NCBI GenBank assembly: GCA_014238335.1
Contig: JABABI010000019.1
Coordinates: forward strand, 32,418-96,417
DNA from: Fuerstiella sp.
GTDB lineage: Bacteria; Planctomycetota; Planctomycetia; Planctomycetales; Planctomycetaceae
DNA: 64,000 nucleotides
Direction of reading: 5' to 3'
Made by a program: the position numbers and the translations under genes. A model generated the notes under the pieces. That model was not told the DNA's origin, searched no databases, and was given only the letters and a program-made list of their open reading frames with translations. Below are positions 45,681-53,715 of this stretch, in pieces (the stretch's first letter is position 1; the number at the start of each line of letters is the position of its first letter).

Positions 45681-47504
45681 TTGGATTTGAAGTCAAAGAC
45701 AGTTTCTCCGGGTTCGACATCGTCAGCCGCCGCAGTGTATCAGCGGCGGATGAACGAATGTCGAGTCCATGCGGATCGCCTGAAGTCCCGAGATCGCTTT
45801 GTTGTCCGAGTGCGGATCGTTCTGTTCGTCGCACTTCTGCTGACGGGCTGTCTTTGTATTGGTGATCGGTCCGTGTCCTTCTGGTGGATGTTGCTGCCCG
45901 CCGCGGCATTCGCTGCGGTTGTGCGATTTCACCAACCCATCGTGCGAGAACTCAAACGCGAATCCGGCGCAGAACAGTTCTACACTCGATGTCTGTTACG
46001 TCTTGACGGTGCCTGGCGGACGTTTCCTGTGGATGGTGCCGAATTTGTCGATGCGGGGCATCCCTGGGCCGGAGATCTCGATGTTTTCGGTAACGGTTCG
46101 CTGTTCCAGAAATTGAATGAGTGCCGGACGCTGCCGGGTCGCCGAAAGCTTGCGGCATGGTTGACCACCGTGGCCTCTGCGGACGTGGTGACAGTGAGAC
46201 AACAACAGGCAGAATCACTCAGAAATGAAGTGTCTCTGCGAGAACAACTGGCCCTGATTGACGACACGGCGGACTGGAAGGCCGCGGAAGCAGCGCTGAG
46301 TGGCTGGCTGAGCGAACCAGCAAGTTCGTTTTCGACTTTTGCCATCTGGGGAACGCGATTACTGGGGCTGGTGAGTGTCGTGGTTCTGGTTCTGGTCTTT
46401 GGCAGTGGACTGACCGGGTCCGCCATACTTCTGATGCTGCTGCTGCAGGCGCCGTTCATTTACGCAAACCGACGGAGAATCAGGGCGGTCATGGACCGCG
46501 TTGATTCCGTTGACCTGGCGCTGCATCAACTGTCGGATGTCGCACAGCAGTTCGAAACGTTTCCCTTTGCCGAACCGTCGCTCCAGCAGCTGCAGGATCA
46601 GCTGTGTGTTGACGGAGTAATCGCGTCGGTACGCATCAGGGAACTCAGCAGCCAGGTTCAATGGCTGAACAACGCACTGCGGAATCAGTTCTTTCTGCCG
46701 CTCGCGTGGATGTTCGGGTTGTTCATACTTTTAACTCATCGCATTGAACGGTGGCGGAGTCTTTATGGTTCACGCGTGCCGGACTGGCTGGATGCTGTGA
46801 CGTCACTCGAAGTCGCCACCAGTGTTGCTGGCTTCAGCTTTGAAAATGAAGATTATTGTCTGCCACAGCTTTCGGACCAGAAGGTCGCGTTTCGGGCAGA
46901 GCGACTTGGACACCCACTGATCGGCGCTGCCGAATGTGTGTGCAACGACGTGACCTTGAGCGAAGACACGCCCTTGATGCTCATCAGCGGGTCCAATATG
47001 TCGGGAAAGAGTACGCTTCTGCGGTCGGTCGGCAGTAATCTGGTGCTGGCATACTGCGGAGCCCGCGTGAATGCCACAGCATTTGAATCCTTTCCGTTTC
47101 AAATCGGAACGGCGATGCGAGTCAGCGATTCCCTGCAGGAAGGACGATCTTTCTTCTTCAGTGTTGTGCAGCGTCTGAAGGCCGTCGTCGACCTGACTGA
47201 CGAGTCACGGCGAGTGCTGTATTTGCTGGACGAAATTCTGAGCGGAACCAACTCACACGACCGCCGCCGCGGTGCGGAAGCGGTCATCCGCAGTCTGGTC
47301 GACAAATCGGCAGTGGGCATGGTGACCACTCATGACCTGACACTGACCGACATCGTTGATTCGATGGATGGCAGGGCCGTCAATATGCATTTTGAAGATC
47401 AGGTCAGCGACGGGCAGATGACGTTTGATTACAAGCTGCGTGAAGGTGTGGTGCAGCGCAGCAATGCCATCGAGCTGATGCGAATGATGGGGCTGGACGT
47501 CTGA
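45681..47504 (+). CDS. Membrane-anchored MutS-like ATPase
   Basis: MutS-related protein, 607 aa, with the MutS core/ATPase (domains III-V) but no mismatch-recognition domain. Walker A is GSNMSGKSTLLRSVG (about residues 433-447); Walker B is RVLYLLDEILSGTNSHDR, followed by VGMVTTHDLTL. Two hydrophobic pairs (VRIVLFVALLLTGCLCI with WWMLLPAAAFAAVV near residues 45-82, and LLGLVSVVVLVLVFGSG with ILLMLLLQAPFIYA near 228-262) suggest membrane anchoring, and FFLPLAWMFGLFILL adds a fifth segment. TTG 45681 gives the longest form; ATG 45750 is the alternative. It follows the GspE-like gene by 41 bp, so they may be co-transcribed. Function not established. Confidence 0.88.
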   Translation: MDLKSKTVSPGSTSSAAAVYQRRMNECRVHADRLKSRDRFVVRVRIVLFVALLLTGCLCIGDRSVSFWWMLLPAAAFAAVVRFHQPIVRELKRESGAEQFYTRCLLRLDGAWRTFPVDGAEFVDAGHPWAGDLDVFGNGSLFQKLNECRTLPGRRKLAAWLTTVASADVVTVRQQQAESLRNEVSLREQLALIDDTADWKAAEAALSGWLSEPASSFSTFAIWGTRLLGLVSVVVLVLVFGSGLTGSAILLMLLLQAPFIYANRRRIRAVMDRVDSVDLALHQLSDVAQQFETFPFAEPSLQQLQDQLCVDGVIASVRIRELSSQVQWLNNALRNQFFLPLAWMFGLFILLTHRIERWRSLYGSRVPDWLDAVTSLEVATSVAGFSFENEDYCLPQLSDQKVAFRAERLGHPLIGAAECVCNDVTLSEDTPLMLISGSNMSGKSTLLRSVGSNLVLAYCGARVNATAFESFPFQIGTAMRVSDSLQEGRSFFFSVVQRLKAVVDLTDESRRVLYLLDEILSGTNSHDRRRGAEAVIRSLVDKSAVGMVTTHDLTLTDIVDSMDGRAVNMHFEDQVSDGQMTFDYKLREGVVQRSNAIELMRMMGLDV

Positions 47505-47520
47505 GACGGACAGACATAAA

Positions 47521-47555
47521 AAAATGGCCAGGTCTGGATCAGACCTGGCCATTTT
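47521..47555. terminator. Bidirectional Rho-independent terminator
   Basis: AAAATGGCCAGGTCTG-GAT-CAGACCTGGCCATTTT: a perfect 16-bp stem with a 3-nt loop, T-run on the + side and matching A-run on the other. It sits between the convergent MutS-like and fae genes and serves both strands. Confidence 0.95.
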
Positions 47556-47590
47556 TTTTGTTCGACCTGTCGAAAACTCTCCGACAGTTA

Positions 47591-48088
47591 TCAACCCTTG
47601 TAGTACGGGTGTTCAGCCGAGTCTCTCTTTGCCAGCATTTCGTCTACTGACGGCTCATTCTTCATGGCTCGTTCAATGGATTCCTTGGTGGCCGCATAGT
47701 TGTATTCGTAGATTTTCTTGTCGTCTTCAGCCTGCCAATGGATGAATACGCCACAGACAATGCAGAGATTGTCGGCTTGATCCTTGGGAATGACTCCTGA
47801 CTTCACACAATCACAAACCGCATCAGCCACAGCCTTCTGAGCCGGACCGAACATCTGTACGGCCTGTTTGGCACCCTTAATCGTTACCTTCGTGATCATC
47901 ACGGTCGATGGTTTCACGGCAACATTGGGTTCCATTACGGCCAGTAGATTGCTGTGTCCCATATTCTGATCGGCCAGAGCACTGGCAAATGCTGCGCCGA
48001 CAGGGCCGCTCTTGTCACCGATCAACAGGTCGATGTGAGCGACTTCAAGACCTTCGCCAATCAGCGATTCACCAACATACATTGACAT
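47591..48088 (-). CDS. fae: Formaldehyde-activating enzyme
   Basis: Catalyses condensation of formaldehyde with tetrahydromethanopterin, for formaldehyde detoxification or oxidation in the cytosol. The 165-aa length fits, and MYVGESLIGEGLEVAHIDLL carries the catalytic His (H18). KVTIKGAKQAVQMFGPAQKA and CGVFIHWQAEDDKKIYEYNY are family signatures. AAAGGA lies 9 nt before ATG 48088. Planctomycetes are among the bacteria known to hold H4MPT-linked C1 genes; none of the others (mch, mtd, fhc) is in this window. Convergent with the MutS-like gene. Confidence 0.95.
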   Translation of the reverse strand: MSMYVGESLIGEGLEVAHIDLLIGDKSGPVGAAFASALADQNMGHSNLLAVMEPNVAVKPSTVMITKVTIKGAKQAVQMFGPAQKAVADAVCDCVKSGVIPKDQADNLCIVCGVFIHWQAEDDKKIYEYNYAATKESIERAMKNEPSVDEMLAKRDSAEHPYYKG

Positions 48089-48595
48089 CTATCATTCCTT
48101 TACAAAATCAAAACCGTCAGTCGACAACTACGGTTCCCGACAACGCGTCGAAACCGGCGGTCGAGATTACATCGGCAGGCTGCCCATTTTTCTATGGCTT
48201 CAGACCGCGTTTTGCGCAAGCATCGCGACTTTGGATGCAATCTTCAACCGTCCTGCGGAAACAGAGGCAATTCCGTCTGGGATTGAGCGACTGCGCCGTC
48301 CGAGAGAACTCCTCGGACAAACTCTCTGAAGACGGGCGGATCCGACTGCTTTTCGGCGACGGGGCCCAAAAAAGCGGAGGAAAAAATATCAGAATGGAGA
48401 ATCAGAGCAATGCGTCCCGCGATGTAAATCAGTGGTAACATTGACACGACCAACCAAATTCTGTCGATATCGAATTGTTAGGGTGAAAGTTGGCCGCACC
48501 GCCAGACGTCCACACTATCGACTGGACACCTCCTCGGGCTTCTCAGAGTCGTTGCGTTCACGCGCGACACGTGGCCGGTTCTTGCCCAGGCAGCC
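48089..48595. other. Intergenic region between fae and the Rieske gene
   Basis: A 507-bp gap expected to hold the fae promoter. A short hairpin (GTCCGAG...CTCGGAC, 48298-48318) is present. A 14-codon frame at about 48393 follows GGAGG at a poor distance and is not called. No conserved gene is seen. Confidence 0.4.
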
Positions 48596-48907
48596 TCAGT
48601 CTGGCAAAGACACACAGACTTGGCCGTCAAGGATTTCGACGTCATACCGTGGCTGACACAGGGTGTCGTTCAGGCAATGCTGGCCGTTTGTCACGTTGAA
48701 CTGCCAGCCATGCCACGGACATGTCACGACCTGTCCATTCAGCGTCCCTTTGCCCAGTGGCCCACCGGCGTGCGGGCAGATGCCATCCAATACATAAAAT
48801 GTACCGTCCACGTTGTAGACCGCAAAGATGCGCCCTTCGGCCACGATTTCCGCCGTACTGCCGGCCGCGACGTCATCGGATGAGATGAGGGAAATTGTTC
48901 TGGACAT
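48596..48907 (-). CDS. Rieske [2Fe-2S] ferredoxin-like protein
   Basis: Small soluble electron-transfer protein, 103 aa. Cluster ligands are C44-P-H46 (GICPHAGGPLGKG) and C63-P-W-H66 (VTCPWHGWQFN), 16 residues apart, as in NirD and dioxygenase ferredoxins. DGTFYVLDG and the terminal VEILDGQVCVSL complete the Rieske fold. There is no signal peptide. The start lies 40 bp from the divergent DUF1501 start, leaving a very compact shared promoter region. The partner enzyme is not identifiable locally. Confidence 0.93.
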   Translation of the reverse strand: MSRTISLISSDDVAAGSTAEIVAEGRIFAVYNVDGTFYVLDGICPHAGGPLGKGTLNGQVVTCPWHGWQFNVTNGQHCLNDTLCQPRYDVEILDGQVCVSLPD

Positions 48908-48947
48908 GCCGTGTTATACGGTCCGAAGTTGAGTTACCATAGTGATC

Positions 48948-50363
48948 ATGACAGCGGATCTTCAAAACTCAATCGCACGTCGGTGGTTCTTATCGCAGTG
49001 CGGTGTCGGCCTTGGGGCAACGGCACTGTCACAGTTGACGGCGGGGGCGACCGGAACGGACCGGGATCCGCTGGCGCTGCGAAAACCGCACTTTGAGCCA
49101 AAAGCCAAAGCCGTCATTCATTTGTTTATGGCGGGAGCTCCCAGCCAGCTTGAGTTATTCGACTCCAAGCCAATGCTGGCGAAGCTGGAAGGGAAGCCAC
49201 TGCCGAAATCGGTAATCGGTGACCAGCGATACGCCTTCATTCAGCCGGATGCTGCCGTGCTGGGGCCACGCTTCAAGTTTGGCAGACACGGGGAATCCGG
49301 AGCCGAAATCTCAGAAGCGATGCCGCACCTGGCTCGGATCGCCGACCGAGTTTGTCTGATTAAGTCACTGCATACAGATCAATTCAATCACGCTCCGGCT
49401 CAGATATTTCTGAATTCCGGTTTTTCACAGCCCGGGCGACCTTCAATAGGCTCGTGGGCGTTGTACGGCCTGGGTTCAGAAACAAAGGACCTGCCCGCGT
49501 TCGTCGTAATGAGTACGGGGTCCGGTCTAAGCGGCGGTGCGGCTTTATGGTCCAGTGGGTTCCTGCCAACGGTCTACACCGGCGTCCGGTTTCGCAGTCA
49601 GGGTGATCCGATCCTGAACGTCAACAGTCCACCAGGCGTCGGCGAGCAGCTTCAGGCCGATACCTACAATCTGGTGAACGACCTGAACCAGCAGCGTCTG
49701 GCAGTTGTCTATGACCCTGAGATTGCGACACGAATTGCTTCGTTTGAAATGGCGGCCCGTTTGCAGGTTTCTGCACCGGAACTGATGGAGCTGAAAAGCG
49801 AATCAAAAAACACACTCGACCTGTACGGATGCGAGCCGGACAAGCCTTCGTTTGCGCGGGCGTGCCTGCTGGCCCGCAGGATGGTCGAACGCGGCGTCCG
49901 CTTCATCAACATTTATCATAGCGGATGGGATGCTCACAGCAACGTGGAGGGCAACGTCAGGAACAACTGCAGGACCACAGACCAGGCCTCCGCGGCGCTC
50001 GTCGAAGACCTTCAGGAACACGGATTGCTGGACGAAACACTTGTTATCTGGGGCGGGGAGTTCGGTCGTACGCCGATGGTCGAATCCAATCCGGCACTCG
50101 GAAGATCGCTTGGCCGTGACCATCATCCTCAGGCTTTTACATCGTGGCTGGCCGGTGGCGGCATCAAACCAGGGATGACGCTCGGTGCCACGGACGATTT
50201 TGGTTTTCATGTGGTGGAATCGCCCGTCCATGTCCACGATCTGCAGGCGACAGTGCTGCATCTGCTGGGGCTGGACCATGAACGATTGACGTTTCATCTG
50301 GCGGGTCGGGATTTTCGCCTGACGGATGTGCACGGCCATGTCGTCAGAGAGGTCCTGGCGTAA
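48948..50363 (+). CDS. DUF1501 Tat-exported protein
   Basis: Fifth DUF1501 gene of the window, 471 aa from ATG 48948 (GTG 48942 adds two residues). Twin-arginine motif ARRWFLSQCGVGLGATAL near the N-terminus. Family marks: VIHLFMAGAPSQLELFDSKP, KSLHTDQFNHAPAQIFLNSG, WGGEFGRTPMVES, GRDHHPQAFTSWLAGGG and RDFRLTDVHGHVV. Closest in pattern to the proteins at 17500 and 38076, but no DUF1553 cytochrome gene adjoins it; the + strand neighbour is rsgA. Confidence 0.92.
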   Translation: MTADLQNSIARRWFLSQCGVGLGATALSQLTAGATGTDRDPLALRKPHFEPKAKAVIHLFMAGAPSQLELFDSKPMLAKLEGKPLPKSVIGDQRYAFIQPDAAVLGPRFKFGRHGESGAEISEAMPHLARIADRVCLIKSLHTDQFNHAPAQIFLNSGFSQPGRPSIGSWALYGLGSETKDLPAFVVMSTGSGLSGGAALWSSGFLPTVYTGVRFRSQGDPILNVNSPPGVGEQLQADTYNLVNDLNQQRLAVVYDPEIATRIASFEMAARLQVSAPELMELKSESKNTLDLYGCEPDKPSFARACLLARRMVERGVRFINIYHSGWDAHSNVEGNVRNNCRTTDQASAALVEDLQEHGLLDETLVIWGGEFGRTPMVESNPALGRSLGRDHHPQAFTSWLAGGGIKPGMTLGATDDFGFHVVESPVHVHDLQATVLHLLGLDHERLTFHLAGRDFRLTDVHGHVVREVLA

Positions 50364-50519
50364 TGAACCGAGCCCCGTCGGAGAATCGAGGCACGCATGA
50401 TCCTGACCAACAGGGATCTCCGCGAAACGAGGAATAATCACTTGTTTGGGGCACGCCAGGAATGCCGGTCCCGAGAATCAATACACCACAAAAACGTGGC
50501 CGGACCACTGACTGGACCC

Positions 50520-51704
50520 ATGGCAAGACGAGGCGGAGGCAAGAGAAAAGGCGGGCGGGGTAACAAAGTCCGTGTTGACCTTCGCCGTAACAAACAAACG
50601 CGGGCCCGGGATCAGAATCTCACCCATGAACTGCTGAGCGACGAAATTGCTGCGGAAGATACCGAAAGTGGCGAACGTCTCAGCGGGAAAGGGGCGATCA
50701 GTCGACGGCGTACTGTTGTTGGTGTGGAATCCGAGGGTGATCAGCTGTTGCGATCGATTGATCTGGAAGGATGTCTGGAGGGGCGTGTCACCAGCTTCAT
50801 CGGACTTAACTGCCAGGTACAGGCTTTGCACGACGGTCGGTGCTACGAATGCACAATTCGTGGAGTGTTGAGAACACTGGCTCGAGACAGCCGCAGCGTT
50901 GTCGTGACCGGTGACCGCGTTCTGTTTCGGCCGGCCGGGGACGATTATCAGGGCGTTGTGGAACGTGTCGAAACGCGGCATGGCGTGATTTCACGGAACA
51001 GTCAGGGGCGGGAACACATTCTCGTGTCCAATATTGACCAGATTCTGATCGTGGCGTCGGCTGCCGACCCGGACCTGAAGCCGAATCTGATCGACCGATA
51101 CCTTGTCATGGCCGAACGCCACCAGGTTGATGCTATCGTCTGCATTAACAAGGCAGACCTGCTGGATATTGCGTATCTGGAACAGGTCGCTGCCGTATAC
51201 GGTCGGATCGGATATCCGGTGATTCTGACCAGTGCGGTTGACGGTCGCGGAATCGACCAGCTCAGAAGGTATCTGCAGGACAGACAGACGGCCGTCAGCG
51301 GGCAGAGTGGAGTGGGGAAGTCATCGCTGCTGAATGTCGTCGATTCACAATTGAATCTGGGTACGTCTGACGTCAGCGACAGTAACACAAAGGGGCGGCA
51401 TACCACTCGACGTGCCCGCCTGCTGCCGCTGAAGAACGGTGGCTGGGTGGCCGACACACCCGGCATTCGACAGTTTGAACTGTGGGACGTCACGCTGGAA
51501 GAAGTGGACGGATACTTTATCGAGTTCCGCCCGTTTGTTCCGTACTGCCGATTTCCGAACTGCAGCCACACTCACGAAGAAACATGCGGAGTCAAGGACG
51601 CGGTGGTCGCCAATTTGATCGATCTGTGCCGCTACGACAGTTATCTCCGGATTCGTGAAGAGAACATCTTCGTGTGGAAAAATCCGGCTCGTGGACAGAC
51701 CTGA
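50520..51704 (+). CDS. rsgA: Ribosome small-subunit-dependent GTPase A
   Basis: Circularly permuted GTPase that assists late maturation of the 30S subunit, 394 aa from ATG 50520. An N-terminal basic extension (MARRGGGKRKGGRGNKVRVD) and OB fold come first. The GTPase motifs follow in the permuted order: G4 INKAD, then G1 GQSGVGKSSLLN, then G3 DTPGIRQFELW. The zinc knuckle CRFPNCSHTHEETC is present near the C-terminus. The frame is open to 50397, but ATG 50520 starts a natural basic N-terminus. Longer than typical RsgA (about 300-350 aa) because of the basic extension. Confidence 0.95.
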   Translation: MARRGGGKRKGGRGNKVRVDLRRNKQTRARDQNLTHELLSDEIAAEDTESGERLSGKGAISRRRTVVGVESEGDQLLRSIDLEGCLEGRVTSFIGLNCQVQALHDGRCYECTIRGVLRTLARDSRSVVVTGDRVLFRPAGDDYQGVVERVETRHGVISRNSQGREHILVSNIDQILIVASAADPDLKPNLIDRYLVMAERHQVDAIVCINKADLLDIAYLEQVAAVYGRIGYPVILTSAVDGRGIDQLRRYLQDRQTAVSGQSGVGKSSLLNVVDSQLNLGTSDVSDSNTKGRHTTRRARLLPLKNGGWVADTPGIRQFELWDVTLEEVDGYFIEFRPFVPYCRFPNCSHTHEETCGVKDAVVANLIDLCRYDSYLRIREENIFVWKNPARGQT

Positions 51705-51736
51705 CATCAATTGACAGGAGCCCGAGGTGCTCGGCC

Positions 51737-53182
51737 TTATCCGTTGACTGCCGGCGCCGCAACGGCCACTGGCCAGTGGTACAGCATTCCATAAATGATC
51801 ACGCCCGTTACGGATACGAACATCCAGATGGGAAAGGTGATCTTTGCCAGTTTGCGGTGTGCTGCTCGGCGCTCGGCGAAGGCATGCTGAAACACGCGGA
51901 TTGCCAGAACCGGCACACATGCTGCCAGCACGATGTGCGGCCACAGGATCAGCTGATAAACAACGCCCGCGATTCCGTGCCCGGGAAATCGCTTACCGTG
52001 TTCGCCCGTGTATTTGCCCAACGCGTAGTGATAAGCAAGATAGCAGGCCAGAAACACAGCAGATGTCAGAAACGCCGAAACCATAAAGTTGCGGTGAACC
52101 AGTTCTCTTTTTTTGCGGATCGCAATGAGTCCACAGATCAACAGGATGGCGGCCAGAGTATTCAGGCTGGCGTTGACCGGGGGCAGTCGCTTCGCCCATG
52201 ACGGCAAACGCCGCTCGATGTTGGCATTATGCGCCGTGGCGGAAACGGGTGCCGCAGTTGTTGAGTCACTGCCTGTGTTGTTTTCAGCGGCGGGCGGTGG
52301 ACTGCTTCCGCCTTTCGGTTTGTCACTTGATGGTACAACTTCTTCTTCAGCCTTGTCCGAGTCGGCAGGTTGTACTTCAAATTGAATCTGCAGAGGTTTG
52401 CCCTCGGATGTGGAAAAACTGAATTCTGATGCGGCTCCCGGCTGCGGAAATTTGTCACGGCCGGTCAGGATTCGACGAAGCTTGACCATGTCTTCTTCGC
52501 GCGTGGCAAGGAACGTACCGACCGGTATGCCGTCTTCATTCACCAGGACCACCCGATTCGAATGGGCCACCTCAAAGCCCGCCCGACGGTTATCGCCCAG
52601 GTTCTCTTTCACATACAGTCCGAATCCCTTGACAATCAACTCGTAGATCTGCTGCTGACTACCGGTCAGAAATTTCCATCGCTCTCGGTCCGGACTCCAG
52701 GTTTCCGAGTACGTTTTCAGAATCTCAACATCGTCAAAATTCGGGTCAACGGTGAAGCTGACGAATGTCACGTCCGCAGCATTTTCCGCAACTCGTTTGT
52801 CGTCATGCAGATCCATCACCGCTTTAGTGATCATGGGGCAGGTGCTGGTACATCGAGTGAATACAAAACTCGCGACCCAGCGTTTGCCCTTCAGATCCTT
52901 CAGTCGCAGTTTTTCGCCCATACATTCCTGCAGGTTAAACTCGGGCAACGTTCTTGCTGGAAAACCGATTCTGACAGACGATTTCTGTTCACCCGGTTTG
53001 ATGGGTGATGACGCTGTGCCGTTGACAGACGGGACGTTCCCACCGTCCTCGCTTGTCTCTGGGCTGCTGCTGTTCTGTGAAACAGCCACCAGACTGGCGA
53101 TGGCGGTCGCCCATAGAAAGCCGCCTGACACAAGCATCAGCTTTGAAATTCCACGTCTTGCCATCACGTTCTGCTCGGACAT
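51737..53182 (-). CDS. SCO1/SenC - DUF420 fusion membrane protein
   Basis: Probable copper-delivery or thiol-redox factor for cytochrome oxidase assembly, 481 aa from ATG 53182. An N-terminal membrane anchor (ISKLMLVSGGFLWATAIASLV) precedes a thioredoxin-like SCO domain with C111-T-S-T-C115-P and H207 as copper ligands. A Pro/Ser-rich linker of about 80 residues leads to a C-terminal DUF420-like domain with four to five hydrophobic helices and conserved His (VHRNFMVSAFLTSAVFLACY, YHYALGKYTGEHGKRFPGHG, LWPHIVLAA). SCO and DUF420 are usually separate genes in oxidase operons. The start codon may instead be TTG 53188. No oxidase genes are adjacent. Confidence 0.9.
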   Translation of the reverse strand: MSEQNVMARRGISKLMLVSGGFLWATAIASLVAVSQNSSSPETSEDGGNVPSVNGTASSPIKPGEQKSSVRIGFPARTLPEFNLQECMGEKLRLKDLKGKRWVASFVFTRCTSTCPMITKAVMDLHDDKRVAENAADVTFVSFTVDPNFDDVEILKTYSETWSPDRERWKFLTGSQQQIYELIVKGFGLYVKENLGDNRRAGFEVAHSNRVVLVNEDGIPVGTFLATREEDMVKLRRILTGRDKFPQPGAASEFSFSTSEGKPLQIQFEVQPADSDKAEEEVVPSSDKPKGGSSPPPAAENNTGSDSTTAAPVSATAHNANIERRLPSWAKRLPPVNASLNTLAAILLICGLIAIRKKRELVHRNFMVSAFLTSAVFLACYLAYHYALGKYTGEHGKRFPGHGIAGVVYQLILWPHIVLAACVPVLAIRVFQHAFAERRAAHRKLAKITFPIWMFVSVTGVIIYGMLYHWPVAVAAPAVNG

Positions 53183-53715
53183 TTCCAATCACCCGTTCAA
53201 ACACCCAACCTGGTCAGATTCTGGCCGTACTGCGGAAACATTTTACGGCGCTGGGCATAAATGTCAGACGCCTTTCACGGGCAGATGGGAGTGTCTCTGG
53301 TTCGGGAACTGTTGCTGAGACCATCGGATCGTACCCCACGCTGTCACGTCGAAGGCCCGCTGCAGCCACATGACTGCTCCTGACCCGGACCTGTCGCACC
53401 AACGGGATTTCGTGCCAGCGGACGGGGGTAAGCCGGAATGTTCCTGCTTCATGGGCGGCTGATTCAGGGAATTCGGCTGAACGGGTCAGTGCAGTGTGGA
53501 TTGACTTAAACCGAGTCAGCCCCCCGGGAGATTGGCACTTTCTCGTGGCGGAACCGTCCAAACGGCCAGATTGGCGGGTGAGTTTGCACTTCTGCAGGGA
53601 TTCCCTCGCTGCCCGTTTGCATCCGCAATCACGGGTTGCGATTATCTCCACACCTGCCAGAGAACAGGGAGTTCCTGATTATGAGACTCCCCTTTACACT
53701 GTGTCTTACGTTTCG
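53183..53715. other. Divergent intergenic region
   Basis: About 530 bp between the SCO-DUF420 gene and the response-regulator gene. Frames are open on both strands (for example + 53494-53715, continuous with the regulator) but their products are Arg/Ser-rich and lack motifs. Promoters for both genes are expected; none was identified. Confidence 0.4.

Noticed and set aside
45277..45909. 210-residue - strand frame spanning the GspE-like/MutS-like junction
   Set aside because: Arg/Ser/Thr-rich with no motif and overlapped by two recognisable + genes.
53214..53651. 145-residue - strand frame upstream of the SCO-DUF420 gene
   Set aside because: Arg/Ser/Thr-rich, no recognisable domain, and overlaps the expected divergent promoters.
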